64,000 nt of DNA from Pogona vitticeps (GCF_051106095.1 NC_135792.1:13077501-13141500); one strand, 5' to 3'; numbered from the stretch's first letter, positions 10,577-20,620 are shown. The notes: generated by a model from the sequence alone, not told the origin. Numbers and translations: made by a program.

Positions 10577-13500
10577 TCATTCTTCAGGTCTTCTTGACAA
10601 GGCATCAGCAACACAGTTCACTGACCCTCTGACCACCTTCACTTCAAAGTCATAGTCCTGTAGGTTTAAAGCCCACCTCATAAGTTTGCTATTGTGGGTT
10701 TTCATTGTCTTTAACCATTGCAGTGGTGAATGGTCAGTGCACAGAACAAAATGTCTTCCCCAGATGTAAGGCTTGGCCTTCTGGATCGCGTAGACTATGG
10801 CCAAACACTCCTTCTCCACGGTTGCCAAATGTCTCTCACCTTTCTGGAGTTTCCTACTCAGGTAGGACACTGGATGCTGGTCACCATTCTCATCCTCCTG
10901 GCACAGAACTGCTCCTACCCCGCTGTTAGACGCATCGGTGTAGACGATGAACTCCCGGTCGAAGTCTGGAGCCCGCAGCACTGGATAGTTGATGAGCGCC
11001 TGCTTCAACCTCTGGAACGCCTCCTCACAGTCGCTGGTCCACGGGATGCGGTCATCAGCCTTCTTCCTCGTCAGATCGGTCAGCGGAGCCGCAATCTCGC
11101 TAAACCTCGGGATGAACTTTCTGTAGTAGCCCACCAACCCAAGAAATGATTTGACTTTTTTCTTGGTGTTGGGTCTAGGCCAATCACGAACTGCTTCTAT
11201 TTTGGCCTCTAGGGGTTTTATCACTCCTCCCCCTACCATGTGACCCAAGTATTTTATTTCTGGGCTACCCAGCTGACACTTGCTCTCTTTGCAGGGCCTA
11301 GGCCAAAGCACTCCCTCCCCTGGGTTAAAGTGCCTCTCCCTGCCTTCCTGGTCATCCCAAGCTTTCTTTCTGACCTTTTGAGCTTGCAGGTTTTCTGCTG
11401 CCAGCTCTAGATTTCTCTTTAGGTCATTCATCAAGGTGTCTATGTATGTCACAACGTCTTGTGGGTCATCCTGGGTGATCTGCTCCCAATTTTGTTTGAT
11501 CAAATCAAGGGGCCCTTTCACCCTTCTCCCAAATAAAAGTTCAAACGGACTGAACCCGGTACTGGCTTGTGGCCCTGATCGATAAGCAAACAAAAGGGAT
11601 TGCAGCTTCTGGTCCCAATTGTTTGGATTCTCTGCCAAGTAAGCCCTAATCATGCGCATTAGAGTCCCATTGAACTTCTCAGTTAACCCATTACTTTCAG
11701 GATGATAGGCAGTAGTTTCCTTGTGCTTAATTCCACAGATTTGCCATAAGCGTTTCATGAGCTTTGATGTGAACGATGCGCCCAAATCTGTGATTATTTC
11801 TGAGGCAAATCCCATCCTGGACATGTACCCCACCAAGGCATCTGCCACTGTGTTAGTTTCAATGTTAGTCAAGGGTATGGCTTCAGGGTACCTCGTGGCA
11901 TGGTCCACAATGGTGAGAATGAACCTGTTCCCCCTCTTTGTGGCCTTGGGCAAAGGTCCCACAATATCCACCCCTATGCATTTGAACGGAGTGTCAATCA
12001 CAGGCAAAGGGCACAACTTTGCTTTGGTCCTGTCACGGCTATTCCCCTGCCTTTGACACACATCACATTGTTTACAGAACTCCCTGATCTGCTTCCCTAT
12101 GTCAGGCCAGTAAAAATTCTGTGTGATTCTCTGCTGTGCTTTGTTCACCCCTAAGTGTGCAGCAAACATGTCAGAGTGCCCCCTTTGTAAGATCATGGGG
12201 CGATACTTTTCAGGCACCACTAGCTGACTTCGGATCCCATCTCCCCCTTTTGAGATATTCCTCAGGGTCTCTCTATACAAAATCCCCTTTTCCTCTAGAA
12301 ATCTCACTGGGGTTTCAGGTGTTAGCTGGGCGTCAGTCACCTGTTCAAAACACTTTTGGAGAGTGGCGTCTGCCTTTTGCTCTTGTCCAAATCTGCTGTC
12401 TGTGGTTAAGGTTTCCACCACAGCTTCTGAACTCCCCTCTGCTTCCGTCTCTGGCTCATCATTACCCCCTTGAACTGTCCCCGTGGTGGCTTGTGAACGT
12501 GTAATCACTAGCACCCGTTTCACATGTTCAGCCAGGTCATTTCCCACGAGCACGGCTGCTGGCAGAGTCGATGAAATTGCTAGCCGCCAAACTCCCCTCC
12601 AGCCTTGAAAGTTCACAGGTACCTCCGCTACTGGCAGAGAGATCACCTGTCCCTCAATCCCTGCCACCTTCATGCTCTCATTTGGGATCACATATTCCCT
12701 AGGAATAATATCTGGATGGCACAGGGTTACCTGGGAACAAGTGTCCCGCAGCCCCCGATACTGATGGTCAAGTATTCCTACGTCCACCCCTGCTGTCTCA
12801 AACAACGGAGAATCTGTTCTCACCAGCAGGCAGCGCCTGACCTCTACAAGAGGACCATTTTCCTCAGCCTGATCAGCAGATGTAGCTGTTCCAGATTGAG
12901 TAGCCATGGCAACAGGCTCCCTCAGTGACAATGCGCCTTGCTCTTTCTGGACACAGAACACAGCTTTTGGCTTGGTTCCACTCGAATCCTGAGGCACAAT
13001 TCCTTTTAGCTGCTTTAATTTCTCACACTCTGAGATTAGATGGCCCTTTCCCTGACAGAAATAACATTTTCTGGTGTATTTTGAGTCTCTCTCATCTTGT
13101 TTTGGTTTTCCCTCCAAAATCTGAGGTCTTGGTTTCATGTCTGAGGGCTTCCCTTCACCATGGGCCCCTCCCCCTTGCTGGCTTTTCCCTGGTCCCTGAG
13201 AGTACTTGCTGTAGGTTTCTTTGGGTTTACCTACAGATTTCCCCTCACCCAAGGGCTTTCTTATTTGGGAAATAAAATCTGCGATCTCGGCTGCTTCTGC
13301 CACAGATTTCGGTTTCTTTTCTAGCTCCTTTTGCTTAGCCTCAAACTCAGCCCTGATCTGTAAACTTTCTTCCTCAGCCCTAGCTTTTATCTCTTTTACT
13401 TTTTCTTCAGTCTTATCTCTGATTTCTTTTAACTTAATGTCTTTTTGCTGATTATATTTTTCAAAATCTTGCTCACTTTGTCTGACCTGAGCCTCATACT

Positions 13501-14395
13501 TTTCTCTTTCCGAAATTTCTTCAACTGATAAATTGTTATTTTTCTTATTTAGGAATGTTAATTTTAATTGTGCCATTCTCATTCTGTGTTCCAGTTCTAT
13601 CAAGTCTTTAAGCTGCTGGTAGGTCTCTGTCCCCTCCTGAGATAGCCATTTCTCAAGCAGCCTCACCAATTGAGCCCCCACTTGGGTAAAAGTCTGCTCT
13701 GGTTTCTTTGTGAGGGACCTGAATCTTTGCCTCAGCTGTTCCGCATTTATCCCATGTCTTGCAAACACCAGTTTTTTAAACTCTGCAAAATCTCTCATCA
13801 GTTCCTGTGGCATCTCTGAATAAACCTCAGCCAGGCTACCACTGATTAAAGATCGCATGATGGTCATCTTCTCAGTTTCCCTCACTGAGAAGTCCACAAA
13901 CGCTCTTTCCACTAAGGAAAAGAACACCTCAGGACAATCTCCCTTGTGGTACACAGGGAATTTCTTCAGGTCAGCTTTAGACAATTGGCCTCCCTCAGAA
14001 TCCCTATTGTTATTATTGTTCTGGTTCATCATTTCCAATTTCCTTAATTCAAACGCCATCCTTTCTTTTTCCAGAGCAATTTTCTCTCTCTCTAATCTTT
14101 CTTCTCTTTCCAATCTCTCTATTTCAAATTGCCTTTTTTCTCTCTCTAATCTTTCTTCTCTTTCCCTTTCCTCCATTTCAAATTGCCTCATCCTCAGTTC
14201 ATGCTGTTGGGCTAGGAGCAATTTTCTGAGTTCTGGGTTCTGCTCTCCTGTGCTGTCACCTTGCACTGAGCCAAATTCATCCTCAGAACCTTGGTCAACC
14301 TGGGGGTCTTTCACTTCACCCATTTCTGCCATTTGGCTTCGAGTCAAGGGCATACTCCCCCCCAGAACAGGCTGCTTTAAAAAGTCAAGCCTCAA
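10577..14395 (-). CDS. Gag-Pol polyprotein of Gmr1-like retrotransposon (1272 codons, fossil copy)
   Basis: One frame reads through the whole internal region, so Gag and Pol are in a single frame. Approximate order by residue: Glu/Arg-rich coiled coil 50-125; capsid-like region 135-275 whose last part (KKPEQTFTQVGAQLVRLLEKWL then LIELEHRM) resembles the SCAN fold; a second coiled coil 275-380; a zinc knuckle CYFCQGKGHLISEC near 441; a protease-like region about 520-640 (ending AAVLVGNDLAEHV); integrase zinc domain near 740-775 (HLGVNKAQQRI, CKQCDVCQ); integrase core about 805-960 with DIVGP, ITDLGASF and HPESNGLTEKF; reverse-transcriptase thumb part from about 1040 (YLGHMVGGGVIKP, FLGLVGYYRKFIPRF); RNase H about 1140-1272 (VYTDASNSGVGAVL, CTDHSPLQWL, ADALSRRP). 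The first Met is far upstream of the coiled coil; a later one at residue 15 is possible. The copy is broken (about one clear break). Confidence 0.88.
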   Translation of the reverse strand: MRLDFLKQPVLGGSMPLTRSQMAEMGEVKDPQVDQGSEDEFGSVQGDSTGEQNPELRKLLLAQQHELRMRQFEMEEREREERLEREKRQFEIERLEREERLEREKIALEKERMAFELRKLEMMNQNNNNNRDSEGGQLSKADLKKFPVYHKGDCPEVFFSLVERAFVDFSVRETEKMTIMRSLISGSLAEVYSEMPQELMRDFAEFKKLVFARHGINAEQLRQRFRSLTKKPEQTFTQVGAQLVRLLEKWLSQEGTETYQQLKDLIELEHRMRMAQLKLTFLNKKNNNLSVEEISEREKYEAQVRQSEQDFEKYNQQKDIKLKEIRDKTEEKVKEIKARAEEESLQIRAEFEAKQKELEKKPKSVAEAAEIADFISQIRKPLGEGKSVGKPKETYSKYSQGPGKSQQGGGAHGEGKPSDMKPRPQILEGKPKQDERDSKYTRKCYFCQGKGHLISECEKLKQLKGIVPQDSSGTKPKAVFCVQKEQGALSLREPVAMATQSGTATSADQAEENGPLVEVRRCLLVRTDSPLFETAGVDVGILDHQYRGLRDTCSQVTLCHPDIIPREYVIPNESMKVAGIEGQVISLPVAEVPVNFQGWRGVWRLAISSTLPAAVLVGNDLAEHVKRVLVITRSQATTGTVQGGNDEPETEAEGSSEAVVETLTTDSRFGQEQKADATLQKCFEQVTDAQLTPETPVRFLEEKGILYRETLRNISKGGDGIRSQLVVPEKYRPMILQRGHSDMFAAHLGVNKAQQRITQNFYWPDIGKQIREFCKQCDVCQRQGNSRDRTKAKLCPLPVIDTPFKCIGVDIVGPLPKATKRGNRFILTIVDHATRYPEAIPLTNIETNTVADALVGYMSRMGFASEIITDLGASFTSKLMKRLWQICGIKHKETTAYHPESNGLTEKFNGTLMRMIRAYLAENPNNWDQKLQSLLFAYRSGPQASTGFSPFELLFGRRVKGPLDLIKQNWEQITQDDPQDVVTYIDTLMNDLKRNLELAAENLQAQKVRKKAWDDQEGRERHFNPGEGVLWPRPCKESKCQLGSPEIKYLGHMVGGGVIKPLEAKIEAVRDWPRPNTKKKVKSFLGLVGYYRKFIPRFSEIAAPLTDLTRKKADDRIPWTSDCEEAFQRLKQALINYPVLRAPDFDREFIVYTDASNSGVGAVLCQEDENGDQHPVSYLSRKLQKGERHLATVEKECLAIVYAIQKAKPYIWGRHFVLCTDHSPLQWLKTMKTHNSKLMRWALNLQDYDFEVKVVRGSVNCVADALSRRPEE

Positions 14396-14792
14396 AATAA
14401 AACGACCACTTTTTTTTTCTTTTGCCTCAGAACCAGCTTTCCCTATAGATTGCTGCTGTCCTTCAGCACTACTTGCAACTGTAGCCAGCCGGAGTCTACC
14501 CCCCTCTGCTGGGCCTCTCAGCAGGCAGGCTAGATCACTGTTACTTTACAGTTTTGCCTCAGCTTTTTCCCGCCAAAACAGGCTGCCTCAGAGCACCCTA
14601 ATCTAGTCCCCAATCTGAGGTTACACGTTCTTCTACTAGTGCACCCCCCCGTGAGGCACACCTAGAAGATTACCTACGCGCTCTCAGATTGTCCCTGACT
14701 AGACCCCCGTTGCTCTGGGCACACTTGCCAAGGCTTTGCTGGACCACTGGACAACTGGACCAGTCGTATCCCACACGCTGGACACCAATCAA
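14396..14792 (-). other. 5' untranslated leader of the Gmr1-like element
   Basis: Lies between the primer site and the polyprotein start. No separate gene is visible; frames on the opposite strand here are shadows. Confidence 0.7.
14770..14787 (-). promoter_or_regulatory. Primer-binding-site-like block
   Basis: On minus this reads TGGTGTCCAGCGTGTGGG, five bases after the 5' LTR. It begins TGG as tRNA 3' ends require. The matching tRNA is not identified. Confidence 0.55.
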
Positions 14793-15317
14793 TGTGACAA
14801 ACCCAGACCTACTGGGATCTGCCACACGTTAACTAAGCTGCCACCAACCATTCCCTATAAGAAGTCACACAGACCAGGGATGGATTTTTAAACAAATAAA
14901 AGAACAAGGTTTATTTAAATCACACACAGGGAAAATAAAATGATCAGGTGAATAAGATATAGTAACGTGGTTTAATCTCATTCATACATGCATACAGTTT
15001 GGTTCACACAGAACCCTTAACTTGAAGCACAGACCCTGAACCTATCAGTTCTGGCTAACCATACAGACACCTGAACCTATCAGGTTGGTACTCTGACACA
15101 CAGTAGTACCCTGTCTGACACACAGACTCCCACACCAGCTTCTTCTTCCCAGCTGCTGCTTCTTCACATCCCAGCGTCTCCTGAACTTCACCACACAGGC
15201 TTCACATATATATACAGTACAGCCCCTCCTCCTGATGTCCCGCCTTCCACTCCCCATAGGATGGAACTTTCCCTCCAAACCCATGACAGACAGGTAACAT
15301 CAGTGCTGTATGTAACA
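14793..15317 (-). repeat. 5' LTR of the Gmr1-like element
   Basis: 525 bp partner of 9778-10302, the same length with two base differences. As the upstream LTR of a minus-strand element it would carry the promoter; a TATATATA stretch lies near 15207. Confidence 0.95.
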
Positions 15318-15580
15318 CCCCCCATTTCCAATGGGTCTTGGGGGTTTGGTTGATTTTTGTGTGTTTTTTTTTTCCCATTTCCAATGGGTCTTGGGGGTTT
15401 GTTTTTTGCCATTTTCTCCCCGTTTCCAATGAGTCTTGGGGGTTTGGTTGCTTTTTGGGGGGGTTCCCCATTTTCAATGGGTCTTGGGGAGTTGTTTGTT
15501 TTTGGCTCCCCCATTTCTGATGGGTCTTGGGAGGTTGGGTTGCTTTGGGGGGGTTCCCCATTTCCGATGGGTCCTGCATG
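15318..15580. repeat. G/T-rich minisatellite, right part
   Basis: Continues the array seen at 9625-9777: five or so copies of CCCCATTTCCAATGGGTCTTGGG with a variable G/T-rich spacer. The first six bases (CCCCCC) repeat those just before 9778 and are the probable target duplication of the LTR element. Confidence 0.8.
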
Positions 15581-15908
15581 CTTCCCTTGCTTTTTCCTAC
15601 ATTTTCTCTGTATTTCCGACCTGTCCCCTTTGTTCTCTGTGCATTTCTGATCTGCTCCGTTTGTTTTCTGTGCATTTTCAATGGGTCTTGCACACGTGAT
15701 TGCTTCCCCCCCCCCTTCGGCCGGAAGGGATTAATCACGCTTCCAATGAGTCTTGCAGTGAATTTTTTGTGTTTTTTCTTCTTTGATTGGAATGGATTAA
15801 TTGCATTTCAATGCATTAGTATGGGAAATGGTGCTTCAATTTACGACCATTTTGAGTTACGTCAATCTTCTGGAACGGATTATGGTCATAAGTCAAGGCA
15901 ACACTGTA

Positions 15909-16261
15909 TTTTTATCCTTTCCGGCACTGTAAGTACTGTTTTTTCAAGTGTAATTATTATAAAGTCAATGTACAGTTGCCAATGTAGTTAAGGAATGGAA
16001 GGTTACCATCTTATCTCCCTCACAGAAAGTAGTAGTGGAGATGATATGAGGAAAAAGAGGTGATAGCTTTAGGTAATCTGTACCATTGCATGCTCAAGAT
16101 TGCATGCATTTTGCATTTGTTCATTCTTAAGCCTTTTCTTTCCTGTTCTTTCATCAGTCCCTGATTTTAAAAAACAAAACAAATTTGCTCAGTTTCCCCA
16201 ACATGTATGAATTTCGACTAGCAGAAACATGCTTTTGCTTGGTATATTCTGGCATATGCAC
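15909..16261. other. No recognised feature
   Basis: AT-rich unique-looking sequence directly after the split DNA transposon. Confidence 0.5.
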
Positions 16262-16308
16262 ACTTTATTTATTTTATTAGATTTATACCCCGCCCATCTA
16301 CACTGGGT
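16262..16308 (-). mobile_element. L2/CR1-type LINE 3'-tail fragment
   Basis: TTTATTTATTTTATTAGATTTATACCCCGCCCATCT is the typical reverse-strand 3' end of squamate L2-like LINEs. Only the tail is present. Confidence 0.55.
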
Positions 16309-19300
16309 CTATTCATTTCTGTATTGAGCAGAGAAGGCCATTGCAAAATTCAGAAAACTGCACCCAAAGAGTGATGCAGTTCAGATTTGTATTAGTCTGC
16401 CATAGTTCTGTACAAATCCTTTCAATCCACAATAACCGCTTGCCTATGATGGATGGGAGTTGTAGTCCACAATTTTTAAGGACACGAGGGTAAGGAAACA
16501 CTCTGCTCTAAAATGCTCACACTCTACAGAAGGGCACGGCATGCACTATAATCCATCTCACTTCTGCTTTCTTCAAATGCAATGTTGATTTTAGCTGAAA
16601 TGTAATCTGCAATACACTAGAGCAAGAATAATATCCACTGGAGTATCAGGGATTAGTTCATTAATGGGTGCAAGCAACTACCATGCATCAGCATAACATT
16701 AAGAGCTAACTGATTTCCCAGCGTAAACCACTTACCCATCAAGCATTTGCGGATCATCTCAAGACCCAAGTCATAGCAAGAGATGGCAGTGTTAAAAATA
16801 CATTTTTCATTTATTCTAACAGTATTATTGAATGTGCTAGGCTGCAGACAATTAAAAAGAGAGAGAGAGGCTGTCTTTTTTCCTCCTGCTTATTTACTCC
16901 TTCTGGGCACACACAATTATTTATAGACAATAAGTTTCTGTTCTTAGTTATGCTGAGGCACTTCTACAAAGTGTCCAGGGCCGACATGCAATTACCTCGT
17001 CATCAACTTGCTCTAAGCAATTGGTAAGTCCAGGAATGAATAAAGGAGATCTCCCAAGGAGATTTCTCGCACCAATGTGTCTGCTTCAAACCCCAAAGGT
17101 TGCAGAGCAGGCCTAAGACTTTTGCTACGGGAGGCAGAGGAAAAGCTTTAGTCTTTAGTCATGTGCTTTTTGTCTGGGACATGCAAACTATGTCATTTCT
17201 TTTTAAAAACATAGGCCAAGCACAATTCTCTTCCATGTCAATATGCAACAAACCACAGAACACACTTGTGCTCATGACTCTCCAAACCATAATCCTTTAG
17301 TGTTGCAGAAGCAAGCCAGGTGATAGTCGAATCTTATTTCAGGGCCAATTACGGGATGTCCTCAGACGAGAGAATTCCTGATGGGACGTCTGGTTGTCCC
17401 AGAGGGAGGTTGTTACATCACCCATACTTTGCCAATTAGCCTGCTTATGTTTTGTGATTGGACAGTGAAGAGATCAGTCAGGCTTCATCTGCAAGTATGA
17501 CTGGATAGTGAGTCGGGAAGATCTGAAGATCTGCCTGCATCCCATCTTTGAAACACTAATTGCTTTCAACTGCTAATAATGGGCTATCTGTAATAGTCTC
17601 CTGGGGTTAGGGGACATATATATGCTACCTACCAGGATATGCATGGAAACTATTCCTAACTTCCTTGTAACTTTATCCCAAAGCTCACATTAAAATACAG
17701 CAGTTAGTCTTTAAGGTGACGCAACATTTTTGCTTCTTGTTCTTTTCCTTTTGTTTTGTGTTGCTGCTGCTGCTGTTGTCTGATACCTCCTCTTTGTAAC
17801 CTCTTTTCATGTCATCACAAATCCTTTCCTAATTCAAAGAACCCCTCCTGTCAAAGCTCTGGATCAAATTGCTTCTTCTCAGCATACAGCTGACAATGAG
17901 AATATTCTCTCCTGGGAAGAGATGGCTCAGGACTGGGACCGGCAAGCCACCTCCCTTGCAATTTTGGGCTGAGCTCCAGGCCACGAACTGGCGCTGCTTA
18001 TCTGTGGTAAATAGATGCAACATACTTTTTTGTTCTCGCCGTTCGACTACTTTAAACACACAGTTTTTGTCAGATTGGGGAAGCTGAGCACAGACAGGCA
18101 TGGCTAGTCTCTGGATAGGAGGCCATCAGGGAAGGGCAGAGGTCTCCAGGAAGGAAAGGAGGGGAGGGGAAGGCGTCCTGAAATCCAGCTGTTGCCCATC
18201 ACAGGTGACATTATTGGGCTGGAAAGAGCCAAGGATCTGATCTAAGGCAGCTTCCTATATTCCTGTTTCTTTTTTTAAGAAAAACACCAAATACACACAT
18301 ACCTAAGTACATCGCCCCTTCAATCCTTTCCTACCTGGTGTATGAATATTTCATCAGGAGTCACATAACTTTTCCTTGTCTTCTGAACAGCTCGGCTCTT
18401 CTCCTTTCCTCCTCCCCCCCTCCACCTCACCACCCCCCCCCCGCCAGCCACTTTCCATTTTATATTTGCTCACTTGACAACTTGTCACTAGCCCGTCACT
18501 GCCACACGGGCTGTCCTTGAAACCTGACCTCTGCAGCTTGTTGCGCCCAGTGGTCATGACGTCCTTGTCTCACTCCAACCACTTTTGACAGGAGACATGC
18601 CGATTTGAACAGCACGGCCTGGCACCGGGGACACCCTGGGATTACACAGGTAAACCAAAGTATTCCGTGTTGTCTCCTAGCTAACAACAGAGGGAAGGAG
18701 GGGGGGAGAGGAGGAAAACATGACATCTGAAAATAGCAGGTCTTAGATTCACATATTCAAAAGATTCCATCATGCTTTTTACAAGCAGATTTCCCCCTTG
18801 GCACTACAGGGCAAATGATCCAACAATATATTTTACATGCAAAGTGGAATGACACGGGGGAGGAGGGAGAAGATGCCCTATTTTGTGCTGGGAGAACTGG
18901 TGTTGTTTTTAAAACACATTTGAAAGCTGGACCAGCCTTTGATTTTTTTTAAGTGTAAATTTATCACCAAGTCTTAATTAAATCCATTTCAATTACATCC
19001 TAATCAAAAGAATTGTTGCCTTTTTATTTATTTATTCTTTTTTTAAATCCAACTCCGTTTTCCTAGGGAAATATGTTATTTTTATCCTCAATATTGCAAT
19101 ATACCTGTGCACAGAGAGTGTTTTAGTTGTAGAGAAAGGGAACGCTTCCTTTTAAAATGACATGTTTTTACTCTTTTTGAAGTGTCAGCGTAGAGGAAGA
19201 ACGTGAAGTATTTTGACTGAAATAAATGCTTTCACGGAAAATAGCAACCCTAGAGATTATTCCGATACTTGAAGAACTTCATACTGTTTTAAGCAGGTGA

Positions 19301-19533
19301 CAGTAAAGCCATTGACGGGAGAGGGAGGTGTTGTTCCCAGACATGTACAGCCAGAAAAGGAAAGTTGTGTATTAGAGAGAAACTTAAAAACGCTACAGAA
19401 GGACAGAATTCTTTTGCAAAATCTTTTCAATCAATACGCATCTGCTGCAAACCCACGTGATATTTTTCTAGGCAAACATTTCACACTTGCAGTAACTAGC
19501 ATTTGTCCTAAATCTAAAAAACAGTCTAGAGCA
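16309..19533. other. Repeat-poor stretch; candidate conserved noncoding DNA within
   Basis: Apart from a decayed hAT-type piece near 16445-16500 (GATGGGAGTTGTAGTCC block) and small GA and pyrimidine tracts, I recognise no repeats here. The parts 16560-17070 and 18890-19030 are balanced AT-rich sequences with several homeodomain-like ATTA/TAAT cores and no repeat signature. That is how vertebrate noncoding enhancers often look, but conservation cannot be judged from one sequence. No exon is supported. Confidence 0.4.
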
Positions 19534-19650
19534 GCAATCCGGACCCATATTGGACAGATATGTCAGACTAAAGCTCCCATCATCCTAAACCAGCTTTGCT
19601 GTGAGTGATGGGAGGTGTCATCCAAAATATTTGGAGGAAAGTTGGTTGGA
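19534..19650. mobile_element. Decayed hAT-type miniature element
   Basis: The arms GACTAAAGCTCCCATCATCC and GTGATGGGAGGTGTCATCC are inverted copies of the ACTACAACTCCCA-type arm seen in the elements at 37470, 50223 and 56697. Its ends are eroded. Confidence 0.5.
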
Positions 19651-19720
19651 GAAGGCTGTCCTAAAACAAATGAATATTTTAGCACAAGGGGAAAGGGTTC
19701 TAAAGCCCTCTAAAATGGGA

Positions 19721-19759
19721 AGTGAGGGCTTCCCACTGCTAAAGTGGGAAGCCCTCACT
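19721..19759. repeat. Perfect 17-bp palindrome with 5-base spacer
   Basis: AGTGAGGGCTTCCCACT at 19721-19737 and its exact inverse at 19743-19759, separated by GCTAA. No matching element was recognised. Confidence 0.9.
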
Positions 19760-19964
19760 GAACCTATTGTTGTGCTTTTTTCAGGTAAATCAAAGAAATG
19801 TCCCCTAGTTTGGCAGTGCCATAATACATAATGCCTTTTCAGTGGTTTTTCAACACACCTTACAAAAATGGCTTTCATTTGCCCTCAATGACAACATTGT
19901 TCACAGTGACTAGGTGGGATCAGACACATGAGTAAAATTCCTAAGAACGAGGGAGCAGGAATGG

Positions 19965-20035
19965 GAGGAAGGTCCCCATTTGAGTTGGAGACTTGAACCT
20001 GGACATCTCAGTTCTTTGCTCTAACCACTACACAA
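19965..20035 (-). mobile_element. tRNA-SINE head fragment
   Basis: On minus this reads GTGTTGTGTAGTGGTTAGAG (A-box region) and CCAGGTTCAAGTCTCC (B box), the head of the squamate tRNA SINE. The body is not recognisable. Confidence 0.6.
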
Positions 20036-20620
20036 CACATAATTTCCAGACTCGCTTCTGGCATTACACTCGCCTTGTTCCTCAGATACCCTGAACCAAA
20101 TGAGCGCTAGCTTATCCTTCTTGCTGGAGCAAATAGACTAGAGGATTGCTCAGCCTTGTGAAATTCATGTGTCAATAATTCACTTAATGTTCTTAAATAA
20201 GTGGATCACCTATGTGGCACAAAGGCGTTTCATTTTCCATTAAAAATTAAAAGAGAGACATTACTCTAATGAGCCTCATGCAGGCCGTGTTAATGATGTT
20301 CAATATGACATTCGCTTTTAATAGTATGCGGAATACACCCATCTACTTTTGTAGTCAATTATAAATGCATGTGTTTTGCACGTATGTGTTTATTTCCACC
20401 ATTTCACATCAAGAATTACACGAGCCAGTACATACAAGTGTACAGGAAGACCTTAACCTATTTCATTTTATGCTGTTCATTAAGTAAAAATACTTCGCTC
20501 TGGAGATTTATCACATTAATTAGCTCCGAAATTACTCATAGCAATTAAGTATATTGTTCTTAAACTCTTCAGAGATTATTGAAATACTTTTGTTGCTTCT
20601 GTAGGGAAGCATAAATAATA
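20036..20620. other. Candidate conserved noncoding region
   Basis: From about 20160 to 20620 the sequence is AT-rich, non-repetitive and dense in TTAATTA, ATTAGC and CAATTA-type homeodomain cores (for example ACATTAATTAGCTCC near 20512). No frame is coding and no repeat family matches. An enhancer-like role is only an inference. Confidence 0.35.

Larger units (their letters stand above)
9778..15317 (-). mobile_element. Gmr1-like Ty3/Gypsy LTR retrotransposon, young
   Basis: Two 525-bp LTRs (9778-10302 and 14793-15317) flank a minus-strand internal region with a single long gag-pol frame. A polypurine tract (read on minus) lies right before the 3' LTR and a primer-site-like block lies five bases after the 5' LTR. 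A short C-run (CCCCCC) on both sides is the likely target duplication. Integrase precedes the reverse transcriptase/RNase H part in the polyprotein, the hallmark of Gmr1-like elements, instead of the usual Gypsy order. The LTRs differ at two positions (about 0.4%), so the insertion is recent, of the order of one to a few million years under typical neutral rates (inference). The copy is not whole: its coding part shows about one clear break, so it is treated as a fossil. Confidence 0.9.
9238..15906. mobile_element. TA-target DNA transposon split by an LTR retrotransposon
   Basis: The left part (9238-9777) starts CAGTGGTGCCTCGACTTA and the right part (15318-15906) ends TAAGTCAAGGCAACACTG, an inverted match. 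TA flanks both (9236-9237 and 15907-15908). The element itself is about 1.13 kb once the LTR element is excluded. Each side carries tandem copies of a block centred on GATGGGTCTTGGGGGGTTTG with CCCCATTTC, forming an internal minisatellite into which the LTR element inserted. GAGTTACGAC/TTTACGACCATTTTGAGTTACG blocks lie near both ends. Non-coding. The relative of this family at 49103 keeps only one end. Confidence 0.85.

Noticed and set aside
10705-14606. Several plus-strand frames of 75-250 codons opposite the Gmr1-like polyprotein
   Set aside because: Antisense shadows; the long Ser/Leu/Phe frame at 13857-14606 is the complement of the Glu/Arg-rich coiled coil.
9778-15317. Classifying the element as an endogenous retrovirus
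   Set aside because: No envelope region; integrase precedes RT and the RNase H/integrase blocks are Ty3/Gypsy-like, which fits Gmr1-like retrotransposons.
17829-18726. Possible host exons in overlapping frames
   Set aside because: Short frames on both strands with no domain or clear splice-site pairing.
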